Below, one piece after another: positions 1 through 6,781 of a stretch of 34,021 nt of DNA. Below the pieces are notes generated by a model, which saw only the letters and a program-made list of their open reading frames with translations, made no database searches and was not told the origin of the DNA. This stretch comes from CAXQRU01 sp964226685 (GTDB lineage: Bacteria > Pseudomonadota > Gammaproteobacteria > Pseudomonadales > Cellvibrionaceae). The stretch covers positions 1 to 34,021 of the forward strand of contig CAXQRU010000090.1 of the NCBI GenBank assembly GCA_964226685.1, in the 5' to 3' direction. The position numbers were made by a program, and so were the translations under genes. The stretch's first letter is position 1, and each line of letters starts with the position of its first letter.

Positions 1-18
1 ACGACGCTCTTCCGATCT
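1..18. other. Illumina adapter remnant at left contig end
   Basis: The first 18 bases match the 3' end of the standard Illumina read-1 adapter (ending CTCTTCCGATCT). They are the reverse complement of the last 18 bases of the right-end adapter. This is library sequence, not genome. Native sequence begins at about position 19. Confidence 0.97.
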
Positions 19-42
19 AGTCATCACCAACACGATGACTAG
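17..42. repeat. Inverted repeat at the adapter junction, overlapping the alaA ribosome binding site
   Basis: CTAGTCATC (17-25) is the reverse complement of GATGACTAG (34-42), with an 8-base loop. Two bases of the left arm belong to the adapter. The right arm runs into AGGA (41-44), the likely Shine-Dalgarno of the next gene. It may be a true hairpin, but its place exactly at the adapter junction makes a fold-back library artefact likely. Confidence 0.6.
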
Positions 43-51
43 GATACCCAA

Positions 52-1269
52 ATGACTGATATCAAAAAATCCAATAAGCTCAAAGATGTTTGCTACGACA
101 TTCGTGGACCCATCTCTGAGCAAGCCACCAAACTCGAAGAGGAAGGCCACCGCATCCTCAAGTTAAATATTGGTAACCCCGCCCCATTTGGATTTGATGC
201 GCCCGATGAGATCATACACGATATCATGGCAAATTTACGCACGGTCCAAGGCTATGTAGAGTCTAAGGGTCTTTTTTCCGCTCGCAAAGCCATTATGCAT
301 GAAACTCAAAGACTCAATATCCCTGGAGTCGAAATTAACGATATTTATTTAGGTAATGGCGCTAGTGAGCTGATTGTCATGAGTATGCAAGCCTTACTAG
401 ACAATGGCGATGAAATTTTAGTACCCGCTCCCAATTACCCATTATGGACAGCGGCTGTGAGCTTATCAGGGGGCAAGCCCGTTCACTATATGTGTGATGA
501 ACAAAGTGATTGGTTTCCAGATATCAGTGATATTGAGGCAAAAATCACCCCCAATACTCGCGGCATCGTCATCATCAACCCCAACAACCCAACGGGCGCA
601 GTATACAGTGAAGCGGTATTAAAAGATTTGGTCGCCTTAGCTGAAAAACACCAGTTGATTGTCTTTGCCGATGAAATTTACAGCAAAATTTTATACGATG
701 ATGCCGAGTTTGTGCCACTTGGGCGCTTGGTCAACGAAACGCTATGCCTATCATTTAACGGCCTTTCAAAATCTTATCGGTTGGCAGGCTTCCGCTCGGG
801 CTGGTTGGTCTTGAGTGGAGACAAAAAGAGGGCTCGTGCCTACATTGAAGGCCTCGATATGCTGGCCTCAATGAGACTCTGCCCCAATGGGCCGGCCATG
901 TTAGGTGTGCAAACAGCATTGGGAGGCTACCAAAGTATCAACGAATTAATCCTGCCAGGCGGTCGCCTATTGGAGCAACGCAATTTGGCATGGGAAAAAA
1001 TCAATAGCATTGAGGGGCTTTCCTGTACCAAACCTAAAGGTGCACTCTACTTGTTCCCCAAAGTCGACACTAAGCGCTTTAATATCACTAATGATCAGGA
1101 ATGGGTGCTGGAGTTTTTACAACAGAAAAAAGTGTTGCTGGTACCTGGCAGTGGCTTCCATTGGCCAGAACCGGATCATTTTAGGATTGTTTTTCTGCCC
1201 AACACCGACGACCTAACCGCAGCTCTCAATAGTTTGGAAGACTTTTTTAATAACTACAAAAAACGTTAA
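52..1269 (+). CDS. alaA: Glutamate-pyruvate aminotransferase AlaA
   Basis: This is a class I/II pyridoxal-phosphate aminotransferase of the AlaA (YfbQ) type, making alanine from pyruvate and glutamate in the cytosol. The 405-aa protein is full length (E. coli AlaA is also 405 aa). It shows the N-terminal LNIGNPAPFGFDAP motif, the NPNNPTGAVYS segment, the cofactor-aspartate stretch FADEIYSKI and the Schiff-base lysine K240 in FNGLSKSYRLAGFRSGW. AGGA at 41-44 lies 7 bases before the ATG. The promoter is off the contig. It converges on pdxB with a 4-bp overlap of the ends. pdxB makes the PLP precursor that this enzyme uses, but convergent genes need not be functionally linked. Identification is firm. 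Confidence 0.95.
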   Translation: MTDIKKSNKLKDVCYDIRGPISEQATKLEEEGHRILKLNIGNPAPFGFDAPDEIIHDIMANLRTVQGYVESKGLFSARKAIMHETQRLNIPGVEINDIYLGNGASELIVMSMQALLDNGDEILVPAPNYPLWTAAVSLSGGKPVHYMCDEQSDWFPDISDIEAKITPNTRGIVIINPNNPTGAVYSEAVLKDLVALAEKHQLIVFADEIYSKILYDDAEFVPLGRLVNETLCLSFNGLSKSYRLAGFRSGWLVLSGDKKRARAYIEGLDMLASMRLCPNGPAMLGVQTALGGYQSINELILPGGRLLEQRNLAWEKINSIEGLSCTKPKGALYLFPKVDTKRFNITNDQEWVLEFLQQKKVLLVPGSGFHWPEPDHFRIVFLPNTDDLTAALNSLEDFFNNYKKR

Positions 1270-2330
1270 TCAAACAATTCAACCAGCGTAGACGACCACT
1301 GTGAATCGGTGGTCGTGTATGCACTGTAATCCCTTCGCACTGGATAGTGCTTTCTTAACTGATCAAAGTAACTTCCCAAGTCTGAAGAGTGTTCGCGCCA
1401 GTTTTTTAACTGCTGAGAGTCAGAACCAATCGGATAAATCTGCAATAAACAGTCATTAAAACTTTTTGCAGGCTCTACAGTTAGCATGCCCAAATCCGGC
1501 AATGTTTTCTTTGCTTCCCAACCAAAATGAGCACAAAATGCCTGATACACAGCATAGGTGCCACGGGCTTTTCCTTCTAAACTGTAACCTGCAATATGGG
1601 GTGTTCCAGCACAAGTCATGGCTAACAACTCTGGATCGATAGCAGGTTCATGACTCCAAACATCGAGCACCAACCGCAAGCCATTTTGAATGACGGCCTC
1701 TTTGGCAAACGCTTCGTTGATAACACCGCCTCTGCCCGCATTGATTAGTAAAGTGTTTGGCTTTAGCCGTAACAAATCATCTTGTAATAAATTATGGCTG
1801 GGATAATCACCCGTTAATGTCAGTGGCGTATGACAACTGATGATATCGCAAGCTAATACCTCATCAAGGGATCGCAAGTATGGTTGATAAACCAAAAAAG
1901 GATCGTAACCGATACAATTCACTCCCAAGCGAGTCAAAGCACGAATCAAACGCCCCCCGACATTGCCACAACCAATCACGCCGACTTTTTTATGCAGCCA
2001 GTCTTCTTCAAAAGAAGCCATAGCACTTAACACATACTGCACTACACTGTGTGCATTGCAACCCGGTGCATTCGCCCAAGCAATACCCAGTTGATTAAGA
2101 TCTTGCTGATCAATATGATCGGTACCAATAGTACAACTTCCCACAAACTGAACTGAACTGCCACGCAACAAATCACTGGTGACCTTAGTCACTGAGCGCA
2201 CCAACAGCGCATCAGCCCCAACGAGATCACGAGCACTAATTGAGCGCCCTGGAAGTCTGATGATGTTGGCAATATCCGCAAAAAAATGATCGATAAAGGG
2301 AATATTTTCATCGGCAACAATGGTTAGCAT
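1266..2330 (-). CDS. pdxB: Erythronate-4-phosphate dehydrogenase PdxB
   Basis: This is a D-2-hydroxyacid dehydrogenase of the PdxB type. It oxidises 4-phospho-D-erythronate in the DXP-dependent pyridoxal-phosphate pathway. The 354-aa protein starts MLTIVADENIPF, which is typical of PdxB. It has a nucleotide-binding loop GCGNVG (residues 120-125), the catalytic Arg in NAGRGG (R200), Glu in DVWSHEP (E228) and His in GTPHIAG (H245). It ends with the PdxB dimerisation region and is slightly shorter than the E. coli enzyme (378 aa). Its ATG overlaps the epmC stop as TAATG, so translation is probably coupled to epmC. Confidence 0.95.
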   Translation of the reverse strand: MLTIVADENIPFIDHFFADIANIIRLPGRSISARDLVGADALLVRSVTKVTSDLLRGSSVQFVGSCTIGTDHIDQQDLNQLGIAWANAPGCNAHSVVQYVLSAMASFEEDWLHKKVGVIGCGNVGGRLIRALTRLGVNCIGYDPFLVYQPYLRSLDEVLACDIISCHTPLTLTGDYPSHNLLQDDLLRLKPNTLLINAGRGGVINEAFAKEAVIQNGLRLVLDVWSHEPAIDPELLAMTCAGTPHIAGYSLEGKARGTYAVYQAFCAHFGWEAKKTLPDLGMLTVEPAKSFNDCLLQIYPIGSDSQQLKNWREHSSDLGSYFDQLRKHYPVRRDYSAYTTTDSQWSSTLVELFD

Positions 2331-2899
2331 TAGTTAAGCCCTTCTAATTGATAATATTCACTACTGAATAAAGTCGCTTGATCGATAAGACCAAAGGTGC
2401 GCACAAGTCCAAGGGCTATTGCTTCGACCCACTTCGGTAAACCATGATCACAATAGTGTTTGACTTGAGCCACAATCGCCTCTTTAAATTGCAAGCTCGG
2501 CCCAAGCTCAGCATCCAAGTTATCAGCACTGACCGAAAACGGCAAACCGCAGGCACGACTAAAAATCCACTCAACCGCTTGAGGTTTTACTTCTACTTTT
2601 TCAAAGTGTGCTTGCTGATCCGGGGTACGCCCATCGGGGCTATACCAGTAACCATAATCGATTTCTAACTTACGCTTAGCGCCAGCGAGACTCCAATGAG
2701 CCAATTCATGCAATGCACTGGAGGCATAATCTAAGCGATAAATAATTCGGTGTTTAGTGCACGATTTATTCGCTGGTAAGTAGACAGGCTCCTCTCCACC
2801 ACCCACCAGCATGACATTGCTTTCAGCGCCAATCGTACTATTAAACCAATTTTCTATTCGATTGTGTATTAAATCATCGTTTTTTGATGGCTTAATCAT
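2330..2899 (-). CDS. epmC: Elongation factor P hydroxylase EpmC
   Basis: This is the EpmC/YfcM family, which hydroxylates the beta-lysyl-lysine of elongation factor P. The 189-aa protein carries the metal-ligand motif ALHELAHWS (H64, E65, H68), followed by DYGYWYSPDGRTPDQQ and KVEVKPQAVEW, which are hallmark blocks of the family. It begins MIKPSKNDDLIHNRIENWFN. It is the first gene of a two-gene unit with pdxB (TAATG overlap). The 144-bp divergent gap to the next gene must hold its promoter. epmA, epmB and efp are not in this window. Confidence 0.93.
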   Translation of the reverse strand: MIKPSKNDDLIHNRIENWFNSTIGAESNVMLVGGGEEPVYLPANKSCTKHRIIYRLDYASSALHELAHWSLAGAKRKLEIDYGYWYSPDGRTPDQQAHFEKVEVKPQAVEWIFSRACGLPFSVSADNLDAELGPSLQFKEAIVAQVKHYCDHGLPKWVEAIALGLVRTFGLIDQATLFSSEYYQLEGLN

Positions 2900-2973
2900 A
2901 TAAAGACCACTTTTTTTAGATAATTTGCATCCCCGAGGTTGTACTTTTGCTCGCTAGGATATACCTTTAAACT

Positions 2974-2997
2974 ATCCAGATCTCATTTTGTCTGGAT
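2974..2997 (+). promoter_or_regulatory. Leader hairpin upstream of the 231-aa hypothetical
   Basis: ATCCAGA (2974-2980) pairs perfectly with TCTGGAT (2991-2997) across a 10-base loop, in the 144-bp gap between the divergent starts of epmC and the 231-aa gene. The 3' arm carries a GGA. It is followed by GGA triplets at 3011, 3018 and 3033, the last inside the Shine-Dalgarno GGTGGAGG (3030-3037, six bases before the ATG). A TTGTAC (2939-2944) and TATACC (2960-2965) pair upstream is a weak possible promoter with a short 15-bp spacer. The arrangement resembles CsrA/RsmA-controlled leaders, but that is inference. Confidence 0.45.
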
Positions 2998-3043
2998 GTA
3001 ATTCAACCAAGGACGAGGGACTAACCCTAGGTGGAGGCGTATT

Positions 3044-3739
3044 ATGAAGACCTCAAATGAAACCATCAATAGCGACAACGTCATTGATATTTTTTCAGGC
3101 AAAACTCTGACTGACTTAAATGACGAACGCTTCATCCGCTTATCGCCCGAGCTCGACGGCCTCGAGATGCTTTACTCCAACGATGCCAGTGAAGGACGCC
3201 TTTTCAGCTTGCAAGTACTCTGCTGGGGGCTGCGCGCCAATGGCGAAGTCGTGGGTCTTGTGCCGTGGCTCAATCAATTAGTGGCCTGCACTGAAATTTG
3301 CGACCCACTCAATGGTCGATGGGAAGGCTACTACGATCCAGGTATAGATGAGGTTTTTGACGAAGCCCCCATCCACAAAGTGGTAGAATTGGAAACGGCT
3401 GCTGAGTATTACGATTACCAGTGCGAAACCCCTGAAGATGTAATTCAAGAAGTGCCTGACACCATTGGCACCCATGCCATTATGTCTGACGATGGTTTCA
3501 GAAGCTTGGTTCTAACTGAGGTCATCAGTTGGCGCCTGCACCACAATGGCAAAATTTTGGGCATGTTGGCCGATGAGTCAAAAGTACAATCAACTCCCGT
3601 GTTACCCGGTGATGATTGCCTTTACAACGCTCAAGATAACCCCAAATTCAAATACTACTTTCAGCATCACATTGCCAACAAGATCAAAGCGCAAGATCCA
3701 GAGGCAATTGCAGCGATCTCTCTGCTGGCTGACCACTGA
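3044..3739 (+). CDS. Conserved hypothetical protein, acidic, with an internal repeat
   Basis: I do not recognise a named family. The 231-aa protein is acidic and soluble-looking, with no signal peptide or membrane segment. Two regions resemble each other: residues 56-76 (LQVLCWGLRANGEVVGLVP...) and 157-177 (LTEVISWRLHHNGKILGMLA...). They share the pattern L-x3-W-x-L-x2-NG-x3-G, suggesting a duplicated fold. Between them is an acidic, Tyr-rich linker (about 95-135). The start is set by a strong Shine-Dalgarno, GGTGGAGG, six bases before the ATG. It is monocistronic: divergent from epmC and ending at a GC-rich hairpin shared with tusA. The strong ribosome site and structured leader suggest regulated expression. 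Confidence 0.8.
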   Translation: MKTSNETINSDNVIDIFSGKTLTDLNDERFIRLSPELDGLEMLYSNDASEGRLFSLQVLCWGLRANGEVVGLVPWLNQLVACTEICDPLNGRWEGYYDPGIDEVFDEAPIHKVVELETAAEYYDYQCETPEDVIQEVPDTIGTHAIMSDDGFRSLVLTEVISWRLHHNGKILGMLADESKVQSTPVLPGDDCLYNAQDNPKFKYYFQHHIANKIKAQDPEAIAAISLLADH

Positions 3740-3745
3740 GACCAA

Positions 3746-3767
3746 GGCACCGGGTTTTTCCGGTGCC
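3746..3767. terminator. Bidirectional hairpin terminator between the 231-aa gene and tusA
   Basis: GGCACCGG (3746-3753), loop GTTTTT, CCGGTGCC (3760-3767): a perfect 8-bp GC-rich stem between two convergent stop codons. The downstream run is only moderately T-rich on the plus strand (CTGTTTCTTG). The last base of the stem is the first base of the tusA stop triplet. Confidence 0.7.
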
Positions 3768-3991
3768 TACTGTTTCTTGATTAGGTAAGTGAACACGCCA
3801 CCGTCTTCTGACTGGCTCAATAAATTATGCCCCAAAAAATGACAAAACTTAGGGATATCTCTCTGAGTAGACGGATCAGTGGCAATCACTTCCAGCGTTT
3901 CACCCACTTGCATCTTTCGAACAGACTGATGCAGCAACATTACAGGTTCGGGGCATAGTAAACCGCTGGCATCCAAAACTTTATCCGCCAT
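3767..3991 (-). CDS. tusA: Sulfur carrier protein TusA family
   Basis: This is a small TusA/SirA-like sulfur carrier that relays persulfide sulfur, classically toward 2-thiouridine at tRNA position 34. The 74-aa protein from ATG 3991 begins MADKVLDASGLLCPEPVM. The CPEP motif supplies the active cysteine (C13). A TTG two codons upstream extends the open frame, but the ATG is preferred because GGAG sits 8 bases before it. The start overlaps the end of yheU by 11 bp, so the two genes are probably one transcript with coupled translation. Other TusA-fold paralogues (YedF-like) have similar sequence, so the exact partner is less certain than the family. Confidence 0.85.
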   Translation of the reverse strand: MADKVLDASGLLCPEPVMLLHQSVRKMQVGETLEVIATDPSTQRDIPKFCHFLGHNLLSQSEDGGVFTYLIKKQ

Positions 3992-4220
3992 TTTCAAGGC
4001 TCCACTGCCGATACTGCTCCTTTGTCATTAAACTGGGCGTTTCCGTCACTGGGTCAAAAACAATTACCACTCGCCCCTCTTCTACTTGCGCTTTTAGTGT
4101 CGCTACTTTACGATCTAGCGGTATCTCATCAGCACCATAATCTGTGCCTTCACGGTTAATAAAGGATTCTATTAGCCCTAAAAGCGCATCTTGTGATAAT
4201 AAGTCTTTAGAGATAATCAT
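3981..4220 (-). CDS. yheU: YheU family (UPF0270) protein
   Basis: This is a short conserved gammaproteobacterial protein of unknown function. The LIESFINREGTDYGADE block matches the YheU family (E. coli: LIESFVLREGTDYGE). I place the start at ATG 4220 (MIISKDLL), which aligns with the E. coli start and gives 79 aa. An in-frame ATG at 4232 would add MGPT and also has a plausible ribosome site (GAGG, 8 bases away). The gene lies upstream of tusA with an 11-bp overlap and diverges from gcvR. No function is claimed beyond the family. Confidence 0.85.
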   Translation of the reverse strand: MIISKDLLSQDALLGLIESFINREGTDYGADEIPLDRKVATLKAQVEEGRVVIVFDPVTETPSLMTKEQYRQWSLENGG

Positions 4221-4287
4221 TGTTGGCCCCATTAAAAGAGCCTCAATGATAATGCAGTCATTAATCGATTAGAAGGGGAAATGTGCC

Positions 4288-4818
4288 GTGGCTCGAGAAC
4301 AAGCAGTGATCACACTGTTGTGTGAAGATGATGTGGGTATAGTTGAAACGATTTCAAACTTGATTAGCCAACATAACGGCAACTGGTTAGAAAGTCGCAT
4401 GGCAAAATTATCGGGCAAATTTGCTGGCATATTAAATATCAGTATTGACTCATCCCAAATGGCTAGCCTGGCTTCAGCCCTAACGCAGCTAAAAGCCCGA
4501 GGTATACAAGTCCAAATTGAACGAGAAAATAAATACAAAGCTCAGAAAGGGCCAACTAAACAAATTAACTTTGAGTTCACTGGCGCAGATCGACAAGGCA
4601 TTGTTCATGAAGTGTCTCAATGCTTGGCCGCTAAGGGCATCAGTATTTCTGAAATTGCCACCGAGTGCACCAGTATGGCCTGGTCTGGCGAACCACTCTT
4701 TAGCGCAAAAGGTAAACTCGCAGCGCCAGCGTCATTAGATACGAATGAAATTATTGAAGAGTTAGATCGTGTAGCTGATCATTTAGGTATCGACATTTCT
4801 TTGAGCGCCAAGCTCTAG
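4288..4818 (+). CDS. gcvR: Glycine cleavage system transcriptional repressor GcvR (tandem ACT)
   Basis: This is a GcvR-type protein with two ACT domains. The first is about residues 5-80 (ITLLCEDDVGIVETISNLI) and the second about 92-170 (FEFTGADRQGIVHEVSQCLAAKGISI). In enterobacteria GcvR binds GcvA and glycine to control the glycine cleavage operon. At 176 aa it is close to the E. coli length (190). The start is GTG 4288, preceded by AGAAGGGGAA (4271-4280). An ATG at 4281 is in another frame and closes quickly. The promoter must lie in the roughly 60 bp between the divergent yheU and gcvR starts. Related ACT-only proteins outside enterobacteria can have other regulatory roles. Confidence 0.85.
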   Translation: MAREQAVITLLCEDDVGIVETISNLISQHNGNWLESRMAKLSGKFAGILNISIDSSQMASLASALTQLKARGIQVQIERENKYKAQKGPTKQINFEFTGADRQGIVHEVSQCLAAKGISISEIATECTSMAWSGEPLFSAKGKLAAPASLDTNEIIEELDRVADHLGIDISLSAKL

Positions 4819-4836
4819 CTGGCTACTGAAAAAAGT

Positions 4837-4873
4837 CCTTGGTTACCAGTACAGCGGATAAGGGTAACCAAGG
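4837..4873 (-). terminator. Orphan terminator-like hairpin facing the minus strand
   Basis: CCTTGGTTACC (4837-4847) and GGTAACCAAGG (4863-4873) form a perfect 11-bp stem with a 15-base loop. On the minus strand the stem is followed by ACTTTTTTCAG, a good U-tract. On the plus strand there is no T-run after it. As drawn it terminates leftward transcription, although the genes on both sides (gcvR, trmL) run rightward. It would protect gcvR from antisense transcription. Confidence 0.6.
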
Positions 4874-4968
4874 CTATGTAGGTCTCGAGCACAATCGAAC
4901 CCACATTGATACTATAGACTAATCTAGCATTTGTCTTATACAGTTTCGGAATAATCCACTCTGAAAGA

Positions 4969-5010
4969 TTGACACCGGTATTTACCATCTTTCTATAGTT
5001 CCGCTATAAT
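4969..5010 (+). promoter_or_regulatory. trmL promoter with -10 box six bases before the start codon
   Basis: A perfect TATAAT lies at 5005-5010 and the trmL ATG is 5017-5019. A transcript starting 6-7 bases after this box would begin at the start codon itself, giving a leaderless mRNA. The matching -35 would be TTACCA (4982-4987, 17-bp spacer). A second -35-like TTGACA (4969-4974) could pair with TCTATA (4992-4997, 17-bp spacer), giving a leader of only about 12 bases. No Shine-Dalgarno precedes the ATG. Confidence 0.6.
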
Positions 5011-5016
5011 GCGCGC

Positions 5017-5481
5017 ATGTTAACCATTGTGCTTTTTGAACCCGAAATTCCTCCCAATACCGGCAATATTCTGCGCCTGGCTGCCAATACCGGCTGCTCT
5101 GTGCAGCTCATTGAGCCCTTGGGGTTTGTGATGGACGATAAAAGGCTGCGACGCGCTGGACTGGATTATCATGAATGGCAAGATGTGGTGACCCATAAAA
5201 ATTGGGGCGCTTTTTTGGAGCAAGAACAACCCAATCGCTTATTCGCACTGACCACCAAAGCCACACAATTTCATCACCAAGCCGAATTTATGGAAGGCGA
5301 TTATTTGCTGTTTGGGCCAGAAACTCGCGGCCTACCCCCAGAAGTACTCAGTAGCCAAGCCGTTACTGACACCTTACGAATTCCAATGAAACCCAATAGT
5401 CGAAGCATGAACCTATCCAACAGCGTCGCCGTTACGGTCTACGAAGCTTGGCGCCAGCTCGATTTTAAAGGAGCAATTTAG
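5017..5481 (+). CDS. trmL: tRNA (cytidine/uridine-34-2'-O)-methyltransferase TrmL
   Basis: This is a SPOUT-class methyltransferase of the TrmL/YibK type. It methylates the ribose of the wobble nucleotide in tRNA-Leu isoacceptors. The 154-aa protein has the N-terminal LFEPEIPPNTGNILRLAANTG motif, the SAM-knot segment LFGPETRGLP and the C-terminal IPMKPNSRSMNLSNSVAVTVYEAWRQ. The start is fixed by the family N-terminus, although it lacks a Shine-Dalgarno. It is the first gene of a tightly packed operon: its TAG stop overlaps the GTG of fldB (TAGTG). The operon continues to mnmC, another wobble-position enzyme. Confidence 0.95.
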   Translation: MLTIVLFEPEIPPNTGNILRLAANTGCSVQLIEPLGFVMDDKRLRRAGLDYHEWQDVVTHKNWGAFLEQEQPNRLFALTTKATQFHHQAEFMEGDYLLFGPETRGLPPEVLSSQAVTDTLRIPMKPNSRSMNLSNSVAVTVYEAWRQLDFKGAI

Positions 5482-5993
5482 TGGCAAAAATAGGACTATT
5501 TTACGGCAGCTCCACCTGTTACACCGAAATGGCTGGCGAAAAAATTCGGGAACAGTTGGGTAAGGATCTAGTGGAACTGCACAATATCAACTCAGGCTGT
5601 TTGCACTTAGCCAATCAATACGACCACCTAATTTTAGGCATTCCCACTTGGGATTATGGCGAGCTACAAGAAGACTGGGAAAATGTTTGGGATGAATTAG
5701 ACGAGATCAATTTCAAAGGCAAAACGGTTGCGCTTTATGGTTTAGGTGATCAAATCGGCTACCCAGACTGGTTTTTAGATGCCCTAGGGTACCTACATGC
5801 AAAAGTCATCTTGTTGGGCGCAAGCGTGGTTGGATATTGGCCTAATGAGGGTTATGACTTTAACGAGTCTCAGGCGCTGACAGAGGATGGCCGTCATTTT
5901 GTAGGTCTCGCACTCGATGACGAGCAACAATTTGAGTTAACTGACGAGCGCATTCAAATCTGGTGCGATATGATTCGCCCCTACTTTTCATGA
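5481..5993 (+). CDS. fldB: Flavodoxin FldB
   Basis: This is a long-chain flavodoxin of the FldB type, an FMN electron carrier. The 170-aa protein has the phosphate loop GSSTCYTEMAGEKI, where FldB has CYTEM in place of the usual TGNTE. It also has IPTWDYGELQEDWENVWDEL and the flavin-binding ALYGLGDQIGYPDWFLDALG. Similarity to E. coli FldB (173 aa) is high throughout. Translation begins at GTG 5481 with AAAGGAG (5467-5473) upstream, and the codon overlaps the trmL stop. Its TGA stop overlaps the next ATG as ATGA. FldB lying between two tRNA-modification genes is notable because mnmC encodes an FAD enzyme, but a redox link is only inference. Confidence 0.93.
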   Translation: MAKIGLFYGSSTCYTEMAGEKIREQLGKDLVELHNINSGCLHLANQYDHLILGIPTWDYGELQEDWENVWDELDEINFKGKTVALYGLGDQIGYPDWFLDALGYLHAKVILLGASVVGYWPNEGYDFNESQALTEDGRHFVGLALDDEQQFELTDERIQIWCDMIRPYFS

Positions 5994-6736
5994 CAGAACC
6001 CAGCGCGATTGAGTGGCAGCAAGGGCAGCCAATCTCTCAGCGTTTTGATGATATTTATTTCTCCAAAGAAAATGGCCTAGAAGAAACTCGCTACGTTTTT
6101 TTAAAACCCAACCAATTGCTCGAGCGATTTAAAGCGCTTCAACCTCAGGAAAAATTGATCATTGGAGAAACCGGCTTTGGTACCGGTTTGAATTTCTTGG
6201 CGTGCTGCCAACTTTTTAAGGAATCTAATAGTCAGGGGCAACTGCTGTTTATCTCTACAGAGAAATATCCTCTGACTCTTCAAGAGCTAAAGCAAGCTTT
6301 ACAACTTTGGCCCGAATTAGAACCATGGTCCTATCAGCTCATTCAACAATATCCGCAGACGGCCTTACCAACCCAATATCACTTTCTACTCGATGAGAAA
6401 ATCGAACTTCGATTAATGATTGGAGATGCCAGTGAAAGTTTTAAAGGTTTACTGGCGAGTGATCATCCCAACTACCGAAAGCCCCAATGGCAAGGCGTCA
6501 ATGCTTGGTTTTTAGATGGCTTTAGTCCGGCCAAAAATCCTGAACTATGGAGCGAGGCGCTATTTAAATGCATCAATCAGCTCAGTGCTCAAGGAGCAAG
6601 CTACAGCACCTTTACCGCTGCTGGGCCAGTGCGAAGAGGACTCAAAGCGGCCGGCTTTACGGTTAATAAAATGCCAGGCTTTGGTTCAAAAAGAGATATG
6701 ATTTTTGGCAAAAAAGAACAAGAGATTACTACATAA
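5990..6736 (+). CDS. mnmD: MnmC methyltransferase domain (MnmD part), separated from MnmC by an in-frame stop
   Basis: This is the SAM-dependent half of MnmC, converting nm5U to mnm5U at tRNA position 34. From ATG 5990 (overlapping the fldB stop as ATGA) it is 248 aa. An upstream in-frame ATG at 5963 lies inside fldB and is less likely. It shows the SAM loop GETGFGTGLNFL (about 59-70), the catalytic-site segment FLDGFSPAKNPELW and FGSKRDM near the end. It stops at TAA 6734-6736, in the same frame as the following oxidoreductase half. With the stop read as sense, 5990-7993 encodes 667 residues, against 668 for the bifunctional E. coli protein. The domain itself is complete and could work alone, as MnmD does in some bacteria. 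Confidence 0.9.
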   Translation: MTEPSAIEWQQGQPISQRFDDIYFSKENGLEETRYVFLKPNQLLERFKALQPQEKLIIGETGFGTGLNFLACCQLFKESNSQGQLLFISTEKYPLTLQELKQALQLWPELEPWSYQLIQQYPQTALPTQYHFLLDEKIELRLMIGDASESFKGLLASDHPNYRKPQWQGVNAWFLDGFSPAKNPELWSEALFKCINQLSAQGASYSTFTAAGPVRRGLKAAGFTVNKMPGFGSKRDMIFGKKEQEITT

Positions 6737-6781
6737 ACCGTACGCACACTAGGACATAAAAGCCCTTATCCCACACCATGG

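Noticed and set aside
4880..4912. tRNA T-arm-like GGGTTCGATTG on the minus strand
   Set aside because: The flanking stem does not pair and no acceptor or anticodon arms can be built around it.
5963..5989. Upstream ATG for the MnmD part
   Set aside because: It lies inside fldB, whereas the ATG at 5990 overlaps the fldB stop in the usual ATGA form and fits the family N-terminus.
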